Shown here: in pieces, positions 5,879 through 13,298 of the stretch | Position numbering within the stretch: the stretch's first letter is position 1 | Layout of the letters: each line of letters opens with the position of its first letter | From: Gammaproteobacteria bacterium | GTDB lineage: Bacteria > Pseudomonadota > Gammaproteobacteria > Xanthomonadales > Wenzhouxiangellaceae | Assembly: GCA_003561495.1 (NCBI GenBank) | Contig: PWWM01000072.1 | Coordinates: forward strand, 1 to 13,298 | Reading direction: 5' to 3' | DNA: 13,298 nt | Notes under the pieces: model-generated | What the model was told of the DNA's origin: nothing | What the model saw: only the letters and a program-made list of their open reading frames with translations | Databases searched by the model: none | Program-made: the position numbers and the translations under genes

Positions 5879-7861
5879 CTATTCCGAAGGATCGATTTCC
5901 AGTAACAGGGCGTCAGCTTCGACCAGGTCGTCCGCACTGGTCGCGATGCCGGCCACCGTGCCATCAATTGGGGCCTTGATGGCCAGTTCCATTTTCATGG
6001 CTTCCATGACCGCCACGGTCTGGCCTTCGGTGACTGTCTCGCCCTCGCTGACCCGGATTTCCAGGACCTTGCCGGGCATGGGGGCGATGATGCGTCCATC
6101 GCCGGAACCACCGCTGGTCAGCGCCTCGAAGCGCGTGTGGCGAACCAGGCGCCAGCGCTCGCCCGGCAGGCAGATATCCAGCCCCAGGTCGGAGTCGGCA
6201 AACAAGTGCAGGTGACGATGCTCGTTGTCCAGGGCCAGGCTGTAGTGATGGTCGGCCAGCTCCACCAGGCGTGCGCGTACTTCTCTCTCATCGGAGTTGA
6301 GAAGGTAACCGCCGGCCCGGTCGCCTCGCGCATGGACCTGGAAGCGTTGGCCGCGGTGGTCCAGATCCAGCGTGCGTGATTCGGGTCCACCCATACGCCA
6401 GCCGTCGGCCAGCGCCCAGGGGCTGGAGTCATCGGCGGAGGCCTGGTGTTCCTGTTCGCTCAGCCAATGGCAGGATGCAGCCGCCCAGGCAGCGACCGGC
6501 AAATCGCGCTTGTCGCCGGTGATGGATTCGAGGTCACGATCCAGCAGACCCGTATCCAGGGCGGCCTCGGCAAACACTTTCGATCCGGCCAGACCCTGCA
6601 GAAAGCCCATATTGGTGGTTGGGCCGGCCACGAAGGTTGCGGCCAGGGCCTGTTCCAAGCGGGCCAGGCAACGCTTGCGATCACGATCATGGACGATCAG
6701 CTTGGCGATCATCGGGTCGTAGTGCATGCTGACTTCATCGCCGGATTCCACACCGGTGTCGATGCGAACATCGGAATGCCCAGGGAAGATCAGTTGCTTG
6801 ATGCGACCACTGGATGGGACGAAACCACGCTCGGGGTCTTCGGCATAGATGCGCGCTTCCATGGCGTGACCGGAGCAGTGAATTTCGTCCTGGTTCAATG
6901 GCAGCGGTTCGCCGGCGGCTACCCGGATCTGCCATTCGACCAGGTCCAGCCCGGTGATCATTTCGGTGACCGGATGCTCGACCTGCAGTCGGGTGTTCAT
7001 TTCCAGGAAATAGAAGTGATCGTCCTCGACCATGAATTCGACCGTGCCCGCGCCCAGATAATCAACCGCCTCGGCGGCGCGCACGGCCGCAGCCAGCAGA
7101 TCGGTTCGCAATTGTTGGGAAAGACCGGGCGCTGGGGCTTCCTCGATGATTTTCTGATGGCGGCGCTGGCTGGAGCAGTCGCGCTCGAACAGGTGGACGG
7201 TGTTGCCGTGCCGGTCAGCGAAGATCTGGGCTTCGACATGACGCGGACGCTCCAGGTAGCGCTCGATGATCATGCGCTCGTCGCCAAAGGCCCCTGCCGC
7301 TTCACGCCGGGCGGCCTTGAGGGCCTCCCCGAATTCCTTGGCGGAGCGGACCACTCGCATGCCCTTGCCACCGCCGCCGGCAGCCGCCTTGAGCATCAGT
7401 GGAAAGCCAATGCGATCAGCCTCGGCAGACAGCGTTTCATCGGACTGATCCGCACCGTGGTAGCCGGGAATCAGGGGCACGCCGGCCGGCTCCATCTTGG
7501 CCTTGGCTGCGGCCTTGGAGCCCATCAGGTCCATGGTTTCGGCCGAGGGGCCAATCAAGACCAGCCCGGCATCGGCCACGGCGCGTGCGAAGGTGGCATT
7601 TTCGGCCAGGAAACCGTAGCCGGGATGAATCGCCCGGGCGCCGGTCTCGCGTGCAGCCTGAATGACCTTGTCAATATGCAGGTAAGACTCGCGTGCCGGT
7701 GCAGGGCCGATGCGTACGGCTCGGTCAGCCAGACGCACATGACGGGCCTCGGCGTCGGCATCCGAATACACCGCCACCGTGCGAATGCCAAGCCGCCGGC
7801 AGGTTGCGATGACCCGGCAGGCGATTTCGCCGCGATTGGCGATCAGTATGCTGGTGAACAT
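5879..7861 (-). CDS. liuD: 3-methylcrotonyl-CoA carboxylase, biotin-containing alpha subunit
   Basis: 660 residues. It carboxylates biotin and, with LiuB, converts 3-methylcrotonyl-CoA to 3-methylglutaconyl-CoA in leucine degradation. Domains in order: biotin carboxylase N-terminus (I-L-I-A-N-R-G-E-I-A from 5); ATP-grasp with glycine loop G-G-G-G-K-G-M-R (162-169); H-V-E-A-Q-I (208-213); catalytic F-L-E-M-N-T-R-L-Q-V-E-H (285-296); a middle BT-type region; and a C-terminal biotinyl domain with E-A-M-K-M, where biotin goes on about Lys623. I choose ATG 7861, which gives the standard M-F-x-x-I-L-I-A-N-R-G-E start, over an upstream ATG (7912) that would add 17 unlike residues inside liuC. Only one base separates it from the liuC stop. 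Related acyl-CoA carboxylases (GnyA/AtuF) look similar; the liuB-liuC neighbours support LiuD. Confidence 0.93.
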   Translation of the reverse strand: MFTSILIANRGEIACRVIATCRRLGIRTVAVYSDADAEARHVRLADRAVRIGPAPARESYLHIDKVIQAARETGARAIHPGYGFLAENATFARAVADAGLVLIGPSAETMDLMGSKAAAKAKMEPAGVPLIPGYHGADQSDETLSAEADRIGFPLMLKAAAGGGGKGMRVVRSAKEFGEALKAARREAAGAFGDERMIIERYLERPRHVEAQIFADRHGNTVHLFERDCSSQRRHQKIIEEAPAPGLSQQLRTDLLAAAVRAAEAVDYLGAGTVEFMVEDDHFYFLEMNTRLQVEHPVTEMITGLDLVEWQIRVAAGEPLPLNQDEIHCSGHAMEARIYAEDPERGFVPSSGRIKQLIFPGHSDVRIDTGVESGDEVSMHYDPMIAKLIVHDRDRKRCLARLEQALAATFVAGPTTNMGFLQGLAGSKVFAEAALDTGLLDRDLESITGDKRDLPVAAWAAASCHWLSEQEHQASADDSSPWALADGWRMGGPESRTLDLDHRGQRFQVHARGDRAGGYLLNSDEREVRARLVELADHHYSLALDNEHRHLHLFADSDLGLDICLPGERWRLVRHTRFEALTSGGSGDGRIIAPMPGKVLEIRVSEGETVTEGQTVAVMEAMKMELAIKAPIDGTVAGIATSADDLVEADALLLEIDPSE

Positions 7862-7862
7862 G

Positions 7863-8648
7863 CTACTTTTGACCCTCTGTCCAGGCGGCCTTTCTTTTCT
7901 CCAGAAACGCATTCAACCCCTCTTGTCCTTCTTCCGAGACCCGCATGACCGCAATCATGTTGGAGGTGAATTCGTCCATCGATTCAGGATCGCTAAGCGG
8001 ATTGGCGACATGGCGGACCAGTTGCTTGATCAGGGCCTGGGCGAAAGGACTGCCTTGCAGCAGCAGCTCGATGAGATCCTGGATGTGGCCATCAAGCTGA
8101 CCATTTGGCACGGTATCGGTAATCAGGCCGATCTTTACGGCCTGGTCGGCGTCCATGCGCTCGCCGGTCAGCATGTAGCGACGTGCGTGCTTGATGCCGA
8201 TTTTCGGAATCACGAAAGGAGAGATGGTTGCCGGCGCCAAGCCCAGGCGAACCTCGGTCAGTCCGAATTTCGCTGCTTCCAGGGCCACGGCCAGGTCGCA
8301 ACAGGCGATCAGCCCCACGCCTCCGCCAAAGGCGTGGCCATTGACCCTGGCAATGGTCGGGCAGGGCAGTTCATTGAGCTTGCGCAGCATGGCCGCCAGG
8401 CGGCGCGCATCGTCGCGATTCTCATCCTCGGTGGCATTGGCCATGGAACGCATCCAGTTCAGATCCGCCCCGGCCGAGAAGGAATGCCCTTCCCCAGTCA
8501 GCACCAGCACCCGGCAGCCTTCGCCCACGGCCCGGTCAATGGTGCGGGTGAGCTCGGCAATCAACTCGGCGTTGAAGGCGTTGTGCACTTCCGGCCGGTT
8601 CAGGGTGATGGTGGCGACGGCGCGATTGTCGATGTCGAATTTGAGCAT
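7863..8648 (-). CDS. liuC: Methylglutaconyl-CoA hydratase (enoyl-CoA hydratase family)
   Basis: 261 residues of the crotonase fold; predicted to hydrate 3-methylglutaconyl-CoA to HMG-CoA, the step after the carboxylase. Seen are the first oxyanion-hole segment S-F-S-A-G-A-D-L-N-W-M (56-66), the second G-H-A-F-G-G-G-V-G-L (104-113) and the catalytic-Glu helix F-G-L-T-E-V-R-L-G-L (E132). The following A-P-A-T-I-S-P-F-V-I is, as I recall, typical of the methylglutaconyl/AUH subgroup. It lies between the two carboxylase subunit genes, as in known liu operons. No Shine-Dalgarno is visible before ATG 8648: the four bases TCTT separate the start from a CCCTGAA heptamer array that forms one arm of a 27-bp palindrome. 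Translation may thus be poor, coupled, or dependent on that structure. Confidence 0.92.
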   Translation of the reverse strand: MLKFDIDNRAVATITLNRPEVHNAFNAELIAELTRTIDRAVGEGCRVLVLTGEGHSFSAGADLNWMRSMANATEDENRDDARRLAAMLRKLNELPCPTIARVNGHAFGGGVGLIACCDLAVALEAAKFGLTEVRLGLAPATISPFVIPKIGIKHARRYMLTGERMDADQAVKIGLITDTVPNGQLDGHIQDLIELLLQGSPFAQALIKQLVRHVANPLSDPESMDEFTSNMIAVMRVSEEGQEGLNAFLEKRKAAWTEGQK

Positions 8649-8652
8649 AAGA

Positions 8653-8739
8653 TTCAGGGTTCAGGTTTCAGGGTTCAGGGTTCAGGGAAGGCTTCGGTCT
8701 GGGTTTTCCTGAACCCTGAAACCTGAACCCTGAACCCTG
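8653..8739. repeat. Inverted pair of heptamer arrays between liuB and liuC
   Basis: On the plus strand five units TTCAGGG, TTCAGGT, TTCAGGG, TTCAGGG, TTCAGGG fill 8653-8687. After a 19-base spacer the reverse complement follows: TCCTGAA, CCCTGAA, ACCTGAA, CCCTGAA, CCCTG (8707-8739). Bases 8653-8679 pair perfectly with 8708-8734 (27 bp), including the single T variant in the second unit, which is matched by the A in ACCTGAA. The loop is 28 bases. In the minus-strand liu mRNA this would be a long hairpin between two cistrons, ending within four bases of the liuC ATG. Shifts by seven bases would give alternative, slightly mismatched stems. Confidence 0.95.
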
Positions 8740-8747
8740 CTCTTGCA

Positions 8748-10355
8748 TTACATTCGAAACACTCCAAAGTGCTCCCGCTCGATCGGCGCATTGGCCGAAG
8801 CCGCCAAAGCCAGCCCGAGTACCCGCCGGGTATCGACCGGATCAATGATGCCATCGTCCCATAAACGGGCGGTGGCATAGTAGGGATGGCCCTGGGATTC
8901 GTACTGCTCGCGAATCGGCGCCTTGAATTGTTCCTCTTTTTCCTCCGGCCATTGCTCGCCGCGCTTTTCGAGTGCATCGCGGCGCACCGTGGCCAGAACG
9001 CTGGCGGCCTGTTCACCGCCCATGACCGAGATGCGCGCATTCGGCCAGGTCCACAAAAAGCGCGGCTGGTAAGCGCGGCCACACATGGCGTAATTGCCCG
9101 CTCCGAACGAGCCGCCGATAATGACAGTGAACTTGGGTACGTGCGAGCAGGCCACGGCGGTGACCATCTTGGCGCCGTCCTTGGCAATGCCGGATTGTTC
9201 GTATTTCTTGCCGACCATGAAGCCGGTGATGTTTTGCAGAAAAACCAGCGGGATATTGCGCTGATTGCATAACTGGATGAAATGGGCGCCCTTCATGGCC
9301 GACTCGGAAAACAGGATGCCGTTATTGGCCACGATGCCGACCTTGTAACCATGAATGCTTGCAAAGCCACAAACCAGAGTGGTGCCGTAACGAGCCTTGA
9401 ACTCGGAAAACTCGCTGCCATCGACGATCCTGGCGATGATTTCACGCACCTCGAAGGGGTAACGGGTGTCGGTGGGCAGAATGCCGTAAAGGTCCTCCAC
9501 CGGGTGGGCCGGGTCCTTGCCGGGAGATTCCGGCTGTACGCCGGCCGCGGGGCGATTGAGATTGGCGACCAGGTCGCGCGCGATGGCCAGGGCATGGGTG
9601 TCGTTTTCGGCAAAATGGTCGGCCACGCCGGACAGGCGAGTATGGGTGTCGGCTCCACCCAGGGTTTCGGCATCGACTTCCTCGCCGGTGGCGGCCTTGA
9701 CCAGCGGTGGGCCGCCGAGAAAGATCGTGCCCTGTTCCTTGACGATGATGGCTTCATCGCACATCGCCGGGACGTAAGCGCCGCCTGCGGTACACGATCC
9801 CATCACTACCGCGATTTGCGGAATGTTTTTTGCCGAAAGCCTGGCCTGGTTATAGAAGATCCGGCCAAAGTGGTCGCGATCGGGAAAGACCTCGTCCTGC
9901 AGGGGCAGGAAGGCGCCGCCGGAGTCGACCAGGTAGATGCACGGCAACAGGTTTTCCAGGGCCACTTCCTGGGCGCGCAGATGCTTCTTGACGGTCATCG
10001 GATAATAGGTGCCGCCCTTGACCGTGGCGTCATTGGCCACGACCACGCACTCGATACCCGCGACTCGGCCAATACCGGTGATCAGTCCGGCGCCGGGTGC
10101 GGCATCCTCATACATGCCGTTGGCCGCAAGTGGCGAGATCTCCAGAAACGGGCTGCCCGGGTCGAGCAGGGTGCGGACACGCTCACGCGGCAACAGCTTG
10201 CCGCGATCGACATGCTTCTGACGGGATTGCTCAGGTCCGCCCAGCGCGGTCTCGGCCAGCCGGGCCCGAAGATCCTCGGCCAGGCCACGGTGATGCTCCG
10301 AGCGTTCGGCGAACTCGGCATCCTTGCGGTTGATTTGGGTGTCCAGCCGCAGCAT
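8748..10355 (-). CDS. liuB: 3-methylcrotonyl-CoA carboxylase, carboxyltransferase beta subunit
   Basis: 535 residues, the usual size. It transfers the carboxyl group from biotin on LiuD to 3-methylcrotonyl-CoA. Two crotonase-like carboxyltransferase halves are seen: the first with Y-L-V-D-S-G-G-A-F-L-P-L-Q (141-153) and G-S-C-T-A-G-G-A-Y-V-P-A-M (186-198), the second with N-I-T-G-F-M-V-G, G-G-S-F-G-A-G-N-Y-A-M-C-G-R-A-Y and a final V-M-G-G-E-Q-A-A-S-V-L. I start at ATG 10355 because it gives the family's M-x-x-L-x-T-x-I-N beginning and has GGAG on the minus strand about six bases upstream. An ATG at 10409 would add 18 residues unlike the family. It is the first gene of the minus-strand operon, divergent from rpsO. 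liuA, which often precedes it, is absent here. Confidence 0.94.
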   Translation of the reverse strand: MLRLDTQINRKDAEFAERSEHHRGLAEDLRARLAETALGGPEQSRQKHVDRGKLLPRERVRTLLDPGSPFLEISPLAANGMYEDAAPGAGLITGIGRVAGIECVVVANDATVKGGTYYPMTVKKHLRAQEVALENLLPCIYLVDSGGAFLPLQDEVFPDRDHFGRIFYNQARLSAKNIPQIAVVMGSCTAGGAYVPAMCDEAIIVKEQGTIFLGGPPLVKAATGEEVDAETLGGADTHTRLSGVADHFAENDTHALAIARDLVANLNRPAAGVQPESPGKDPAHPVEDLYGILPTDTRYPFEVREIIARIVDGSEFSEFKARYGTTLVCGFASIHGYKVGIVANNGILFSESAMKGAHFIQLCNQRNIPLVFLQNITGFMVGKKYEQSGIAKDGAKMVTAVACSHVPKFTVIIGGSFGAGNYAMCGRAYQPRFLWTWPNARISVMGGEQAASVLATVRRDALEKRGEQWPEEKEEQFKAPIREQYESQGHPYYATARLWDDGIIDPVDTRRVLGLALAASANAPIEREHFGVFRM

Positions 10356-10382
10356 GGTCTCTCCAGATAGGCAAACCGCTAC

Positions 10383-10412
10383 ATTGTAGCGGAGGCTGAG
10401 ATCAATCATGAA
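10383..10412 (-). promoter_or_regulatory. Possible liuB operon promoter
   Basis: On the minus strand a good -10, TACAAT (10388-10383), lies 18 bases downstream of a poor -35, TTCATG (10412-10407). Transcription would begin near 10376, leaving a leader of about 20 bases that contains the GGAG ribosome binding site. The weak -35 would suit an activated promoter. I see no convincing operator. Bases 10413-10486, between this and the rpsO promoter, show no gene or structure. Confidence 0.4.
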
Positions 10413-10486
10413 TCTCGTCTTGGGAACGGGGAGGAGGCATCGGATGCCACCCGGTGCTTCTCCTCAAATCCAAGGCGCAATCCACC

Positions 10487-10516
10487 TTGTCCGACCGACA
10501 AAAAACCAGTTATAAT
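10487..10516 (+). promoter_or_regulatory. Predicted rpsO promoter
   Basis: A perfect -10 TATAAT (10511-10516) follows the -35 TTGTCC (10487-10492) with an 18-base spacer. Transcription would begin at about 10523, giving a leader of roughly 140 bases before the rpsO ATG. Confidence 0.7.
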
Positions 10517-10523
10517 TGTCTGC

Positions 10524-10647
10524 TTGATGAAATTGGCGACTGGGGCTTTTGCACAAAGCCCGACTTGCTGCCGGGCCGGAAACATCCGGTCAGGCCGAGC
10601 CAAGGGGGTTTTCTGAAAAAGCCCGGTCGCCCAACTGACTGAAATTT
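10524..10647 (+). promoter_or_regulatory. Structured rpsO 5' leader
   Basis: The leader holds a 7-bp hairpin, GGGCTTT (10543-10549) with AAAGCCC (10555-10561) around a 5-base loop, then a 5-bp CCGGA/TCCGG hairpin (10576-10580 with 10585-10589), then a purine/T-rich stretch up to the ribosome binding site TTGGAG (10647-10652). S15 is known to repress its own translation through leader RNA structures that differ between bacterial groups. The length and folding fit such a role, but I cannot match this leader to a described S15-binding motif. Confidence 0.4.
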
Positions 10648-10663
10648 TGGAGTTTCTTGAATC

Positions 10664-10933
10664 ATGTCATTGACGGCAGAACAGAAAGCGCAAGTTGTCA
10701 AAGAGCATCAGTTGAGTGACGGCGATACCGGCTCTCCCGAAGTGCAGGTGGCCTTGCTGACGGCACGAATTCAGCACTTGCAGACCCACTTCGCGGACCA
10801 CAAGAAGGATCACCACTCCCGCAGAGGCCTGCTCAAGCTGGTCAATCAGCGTCGCTCCTTGCTCGACTACGTCAAGAAAAAGGACGTACAGCGCTATCGA
10901 GACCTGATCGAGCGTCTGGGACTGCGTCGTTAA
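10664..10933 (+). CDS. rpsO: 30S ribosomal protein S15
   Basis: 89 residues, the exact usual length. It is a primary 16S rRNA-binding protein of the central domain and forms an intersubunit bridge. The sequence is typical throughout: T-G-S-P-E-V-Q-V-A-L-L-T-x-R-I (22-36), the H-x-x-D-H-H-S-R-R-G-L region, V-N-Q-R-R-S-L-L-D-Y and the basic L-G-L-R-R end. The ATG at 10664 has GGAG at 10649-10652, eleven bases upstream. It is followed by pnp in the same direction, the classical gammaproteobacterial arrangement, and preceded by its own promoter and leader. Confidence 0.98.
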   Translation: MSLTAEQKAQVVKEHQLSDGDTGSPEVQVALLTARIQHLQTHFADHKKDHHSRRGLLKLVNQRRSLLDYVKKKDVQRYRDLIERLGLRR

Positions 10934-10964
10934 GACGCGCTCCGGAAGTTACCGATGAAATCAG

Positions 10965-11001
10965 ACACCCCGGCGGCGCCATGCTGTTCCGGGGTGTTTT
11001 G
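10965..11001 (+). terminator. rpsO-pnp intercistronic terminator/attenuator
   Basis: A perfect 9-bp stem, ACACCCCGG (10965-10973) with CCGGGGTGT (10989-10997), has a 15-base loop and is followed by TTTTGTATT. It sits where E. coli has the rpsO t1 terminator. As there, it probably ends part of the transcripts while the rest read on into pnp. Confidence 0.75.
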
Positions 11002-11037
11002 TATTGAAAAAAGCAAATGCAAAGTGGAGTGATATAA

Positions 11038-13143
11038 GTGAAAAAGTTCAGCAAGACCTTCAAGTTCGGCGAGCATGATGTCACGCTCGAGACCGGACAC
11101 GTGGCCCGTCAGGCCGATGGCGCCGTACTGGTCACCATGGCCGACACCGTGGTGCTGGTGACCGCCGTGGCTCGCAAGGAAGTCAAGCCGGGGCAGGGTT
11201 TTTTCCCGCTGACGGTCAACTACCAGGAAAAGTTCTATTCCGCCGGACGCATTCCCGGTGGTTTCTTCAAACGTGAAGGACGTCCGACCGAAAAGGAAAT
11301 CCTGACTTCGCGCCTGATCGACCGGCCCATCCGGCCGCTCTTTCCCAATGGGTTCCTGAATGAAACCCAGGTGATTGCCACCGTGATGTCGTCCAACCCC
11401 GAAGTCGATGGCGATATCCCGGCCATGATCGGCGCCTCGGCTGCCCTGATGCTGGCCGGCGTGCCGTTCCAGGGACCGATTGGCGGCGCCCGTGTCGGTT
11501 TCATTGATGGCAACTACGTGCTCAACCCGACCCAGAGCCAGCTCGAGGATTCTCGCCTGGACCTGGTCGTGGCCGGCACTTCGAAAGCCGTGCTGATGGT
11601 CGAGTCCGAAGCCGACCTGCTGACCGAAGAGCAGATGCTTGGTGCGGTGAATTACGGGCATGAGCAGATGCAGGTGGCCATTCAGGCTATTGAAGAGCTG
11701 GCCAAAGAGGCCGGTAAGCCGAAGTGGGACTGGCAGGCGCCGGAAAAGGCCGAGGGCCTGGCCGAAAAGGTGGCCGAGCTGGCCAAGGCTGGTCTGGTGG
11801 AAGCCTATTCGAATACCGACAAGACCGCTCGTCGCGAAGCCATCGGCGAGGTTCGCCAAAAGCTGATCGAGCAGCTGTGTCTCGAGGGCGCCGAGAACGC
11901 GCCGAGCGAAGATGAAGTCAAGGACGCTTTCGGCAAGCTCGAAAAGGACCTGGTGCGCGATCACATCCTTTCAGGCAAGCCGCGTATCGATGGTCGCGAC
12001 CTGACCACGGTCCGCCCGCTGGATATGCAGGTGGGCGCATTCCCACGCACCCATGGTTCAGCGATCTTCACTCGCGGAGAAACCCAGGCCATGTGTGTCG
12101 TGACCCTGGGGACCGGACGCGATGCCCAGATCATTGACGCTATCGAGGGTGAATACAAGGAGCAGTTCATGCTCCACTACAACTTCCCGCCGTTCTGCGT
12201 GGGTGAAACCAGCCACATGCTGGCGCCGAAGCGCCGCGAGATCGGCCACGGCAAGCTGGCCAAACGCGCGCTCAGCGCGGTGGTGCCCAAGGGCGAGGAA
12301 TTTCCCTACGTGCTGCGCATTGTCTCCGAGATCACTGAATCGAATGGCTCCAGTTCCATGGCGACCGTTTGCGGCAGCTCGCTGGCAATGATGGATGCCG
12401 GTGTGCCGGTCAAGGCGCCGGTGGCTGGTATCGCCATGGGTCTGATCAAGGACGGCGACCGTTTCGCCGTACTGACCGACATCCTCGGTGACGAGGATCA
12501 TCTGGGCGACATGGACTTCAAGGTGGCCGGATCCACCGACGGCGTCACCGCCTTGCAGATGGACATCAAGATCGATGGCATCACCAGCGAGATCATGAAG
12601 GTCGCACTCCAGCAGGCCACGGATGCCCGCCGGCACATTCTCGAACAGATGAATGAAGTCATTAATACCCCGCGTGAGGAAATGAGCGAGTACGCCCCGC
12701 GCCTGTTCACCATGAAGGTCCACCCGGACAAGATTCGTGACGTGATCGGCAAGGGGGGCGCCACCATCCGCGCCATTACCGAGGAAACCGGCACCACCAT
12801 CGATATTCAGGATGATGGAACGGTCACCATTGCCTCGGTCAACCAGGCTGCCGCCGACGCCGCACGCAAGCGCATCGAGCAGATCACCGCCGATGTCGAA
12901 GTGGGTGCCGTCTATGAAGGTACGGTCACCAAGATCATGAACTTCGGTGCCTTCGTCACCATTCTCCCGGGCAAGGACGGTCTGGTACACATCTCCCAGA
13001 TCTCCGACAAGCGCGTCGAGAATGTCACCGACGAGTTGGCCGAGGGTGACAAGGTCAAGGTCAAGGTGCTCGAAGTCGACAAACAGGGTCGCATCCGCTT
13101 GAGCATGAAGGCCCTGAACGAAGGCGGCGACAGCGAAAGCTGA
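11038..13143 (+). CDS. pnp: Polynucleotide phosphorylase (PNPase)
   Basis: 701 residues, normal length. It is a 3'-5' phosphorolytic exoribonuclease and degradosome component. Domains: first RNase PH core (about 10-140), an all-helical linker (about 145-230), and a second, catalytic RNase PH core (about 310-540) with F-T-R-G-E-T-Q and the G-D-E-D-H-L-G-D-M-D-F motif, its acidic residues near 491-493. A KH domain has G-K-G-G at 571-574, and an S1 domain runs from about 622 to 692 (V-G-A-V-Y-E-G-T-V ... G-L-V-H-I-S-Q-I). The start codon is GTG at 11038, with GGAG at 11026-11029 about eight bases upstream. The 104-base gap after rpsO contains the attenuator hairpin. E. coli pnp is autoregulated through RNase III cleavage of its leader; no comparably long stem is visible here. 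Confidence 0.97.
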   Translation: MKKFSKTFKFGEHDVTLETGHVARQADGAVLVTMADTVVLVTAVARKEVKPGQGFFPLTVNYQEKFYSAGRIPGGFFKREGRPTEKEILTSRLIDRPIRPLFPNGFLNETQVIATVMSSNPEVDGDIPAMIGASAALMLAGVPFQGPIGGARVGFIDGNYVLNPTQSQLEDSRLDLVVAGTSKAVLMVESEADLLTEEQMLGAVNYGHEQMQVAIQAIEELAKEAGKPKWDWQAPEKAEGLAEKVAELAKAGLVEAYSNTDKTARREAIGEVRQKLIEQLCLEGAENAPSEDEVKDAFGKLEKDLVRDHILSGKPRIDGRDLTTVRPLDMQVGAFPRTHGSAIFTRGETQAMCVVTLGTGRDAQIIDAIEGEYKEQFMLHYNFPPFCVGETSHMLAPKRREIGHGKLAKRALSAVVPKGEEFPYVLRIVSEITESNGSSSMATVCGSSLAMMDAGVPVKAPVAGIAMGLIKDGDRFAVLTDILGDEDHLGDMDFKVAGSTDGVTALQMDIKIDGITSEIMKVALQQATDARRHILEQMNEVINTPREEMSEYAPRLFTMKVHPDKIRDVIGKGGATIRAITEETGTTIDIQDDGTVTIASVNQAAADAARKRIEQITADVEVGAVYEGTVTKIMNFGAFVTILPGKDGLVHISQISDKRVENVTDELAEGDKVKVKVLEVDKQGRIRLSMKALNEGGDSES

Positions 13144-13150
13144 TGCCTTG

Positions 13151-13187
13151 CGTTTTTCCCGGGCCGGTGACCAGCCCGGGAAAAACG
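13151..13187. terminator. Strong, probably bidirectional terminator after pnp
   Basis: A perfect 14-bp stem, CGTTTTTCCCGGGC (13151-13164) with GCCCGGGAAAAACG (13174-13187), closes a 9-base loop seven bases after the pnp stop. The stem's outer A/T pairs give a T-run on either strand, and the plus-strand transcript goes on into T-rich repeats. It can therefore stop pnp transcription and perhaps a convergent unit from outside the window. Confidence 0.9.
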
Positions 13188-13292
13188 GTTTAGTTTGTTT
13201 AGTTTGTTTAGTTCGTTTAGTTGGTTTGGGCGGGTGCGGTTGATTCACCCCAACCAACCAGACGAACTAAACCAACCAAACCAACCAAACCG
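13186..13292. repeat. Inverted 9-mer repeat array (GTTTAGTTN) at the window end
   Basis: Four 9-base units run in series: GTTTAGTTT (13188), GTTTAGTTT (13197), GTTTAGTTC (13206) and GTTTAGTTG (13215). Downstream the opposite strand carries related units (AAACCAACC-type, 13248-13292). Comparing 13186-13230 with the reverse complement of 13248-13292 gives 38 matches in 45 by my count. The seven differences are all A-to-G, T-to-G or T-to-C type. The 17-base loop is 13231-13247. It directly abuts the pnp terminator. The array resembles the 7-mer arrays in style but has period 9. Confidence 0.85.
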
Positions 13293-13298
13293 CAGTCA

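Noticed and set aside
6446..7948. Long (500-residue) open frame antisense to liuD
   Set aside because: It mirrors a certain, family-typical gene in a GC-rich genome where antisense frames stay open by codon bias; it has no domain of its own. The same applies to the long frames antisense to parC (4038-5195), pnp (12058-13257) and liuB (9282-10370).
10454..10642. Small open frame upstream of rpsO
   Set aside because: It spans the rpsO promoter and leader hairpins and has no ribosome binding site, so regulatory DNA explains the region better.

Overview
The window looks like a GC-rich gammaproteobacterial chromosome. A Xanthomonadales/Chromatiales-type lineage, perhaps close to Wenzhouxiangella, is my guess from protein style and from the GTAG-headed REP hairpin; it is not proven. 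The gene content is mostly ordinary housekeeping and central metabolism, with no phage, transposase, CRISPR or defence gene. The unusual part is the DNA between the genes.

Left part (1-3314, plus strand). Bases 1-249 are a mosaic of tandem 7-base repeats whose unit changes along the array and which runs into the ribosome binding site of a small SCP2-type lipid-carrier gene. Next come a small exported protein of unknown function, a tRNA-Lys(TTT) with its own promoter, and, 7 bases after the tRNA CCA, a divergent TrmB-like tRNA methyltransferase. That gene overlaps (ATGA) an exported SAM-methyltransferase-fold protein. A BLUF blue-light receptor with a C-terminal membrane anchor follows; its stop codon lies inside the GTAG head of a REP-like hairpin.

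Middle part (3552-10355). parC (topoisomerase IV subunit A) is on the plus strand, preceded by a promoter so close to its ATG that the mRNA may be leaderless. Convergent to it is a minus-strand leucine/isovalerate degradation operon, liuB-liuC-liuD: the two subunits of methylcrotonyl-CoA carboxylase flanking methylglutaconyl-CoA hydratase. Together these convert 3-methylcrotonyl-CoA to HMG-CoA. liuA, liuE and a liuR-type regulator are not in the window. A palindrome of heptamer arrays (27-bp perfect stem) sits between liuB and liuC.

Right part (10410-13298, plus strand). rpsO (S15) and pnp (polynucleotide phosphorylase) have the classical order, with a structured rpsO leader, an intercistronic terminator-like hairpin and a strong terminator after pnp. 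The window ends in a diverged inverted repeat built of 9-base units.

The best candidate for something undescribed is this family of short-period (7- and 9-base), sequence-variable, often inverted repeat arrays. They occur at three separate intergenic sites and abut the start codons of two genes.
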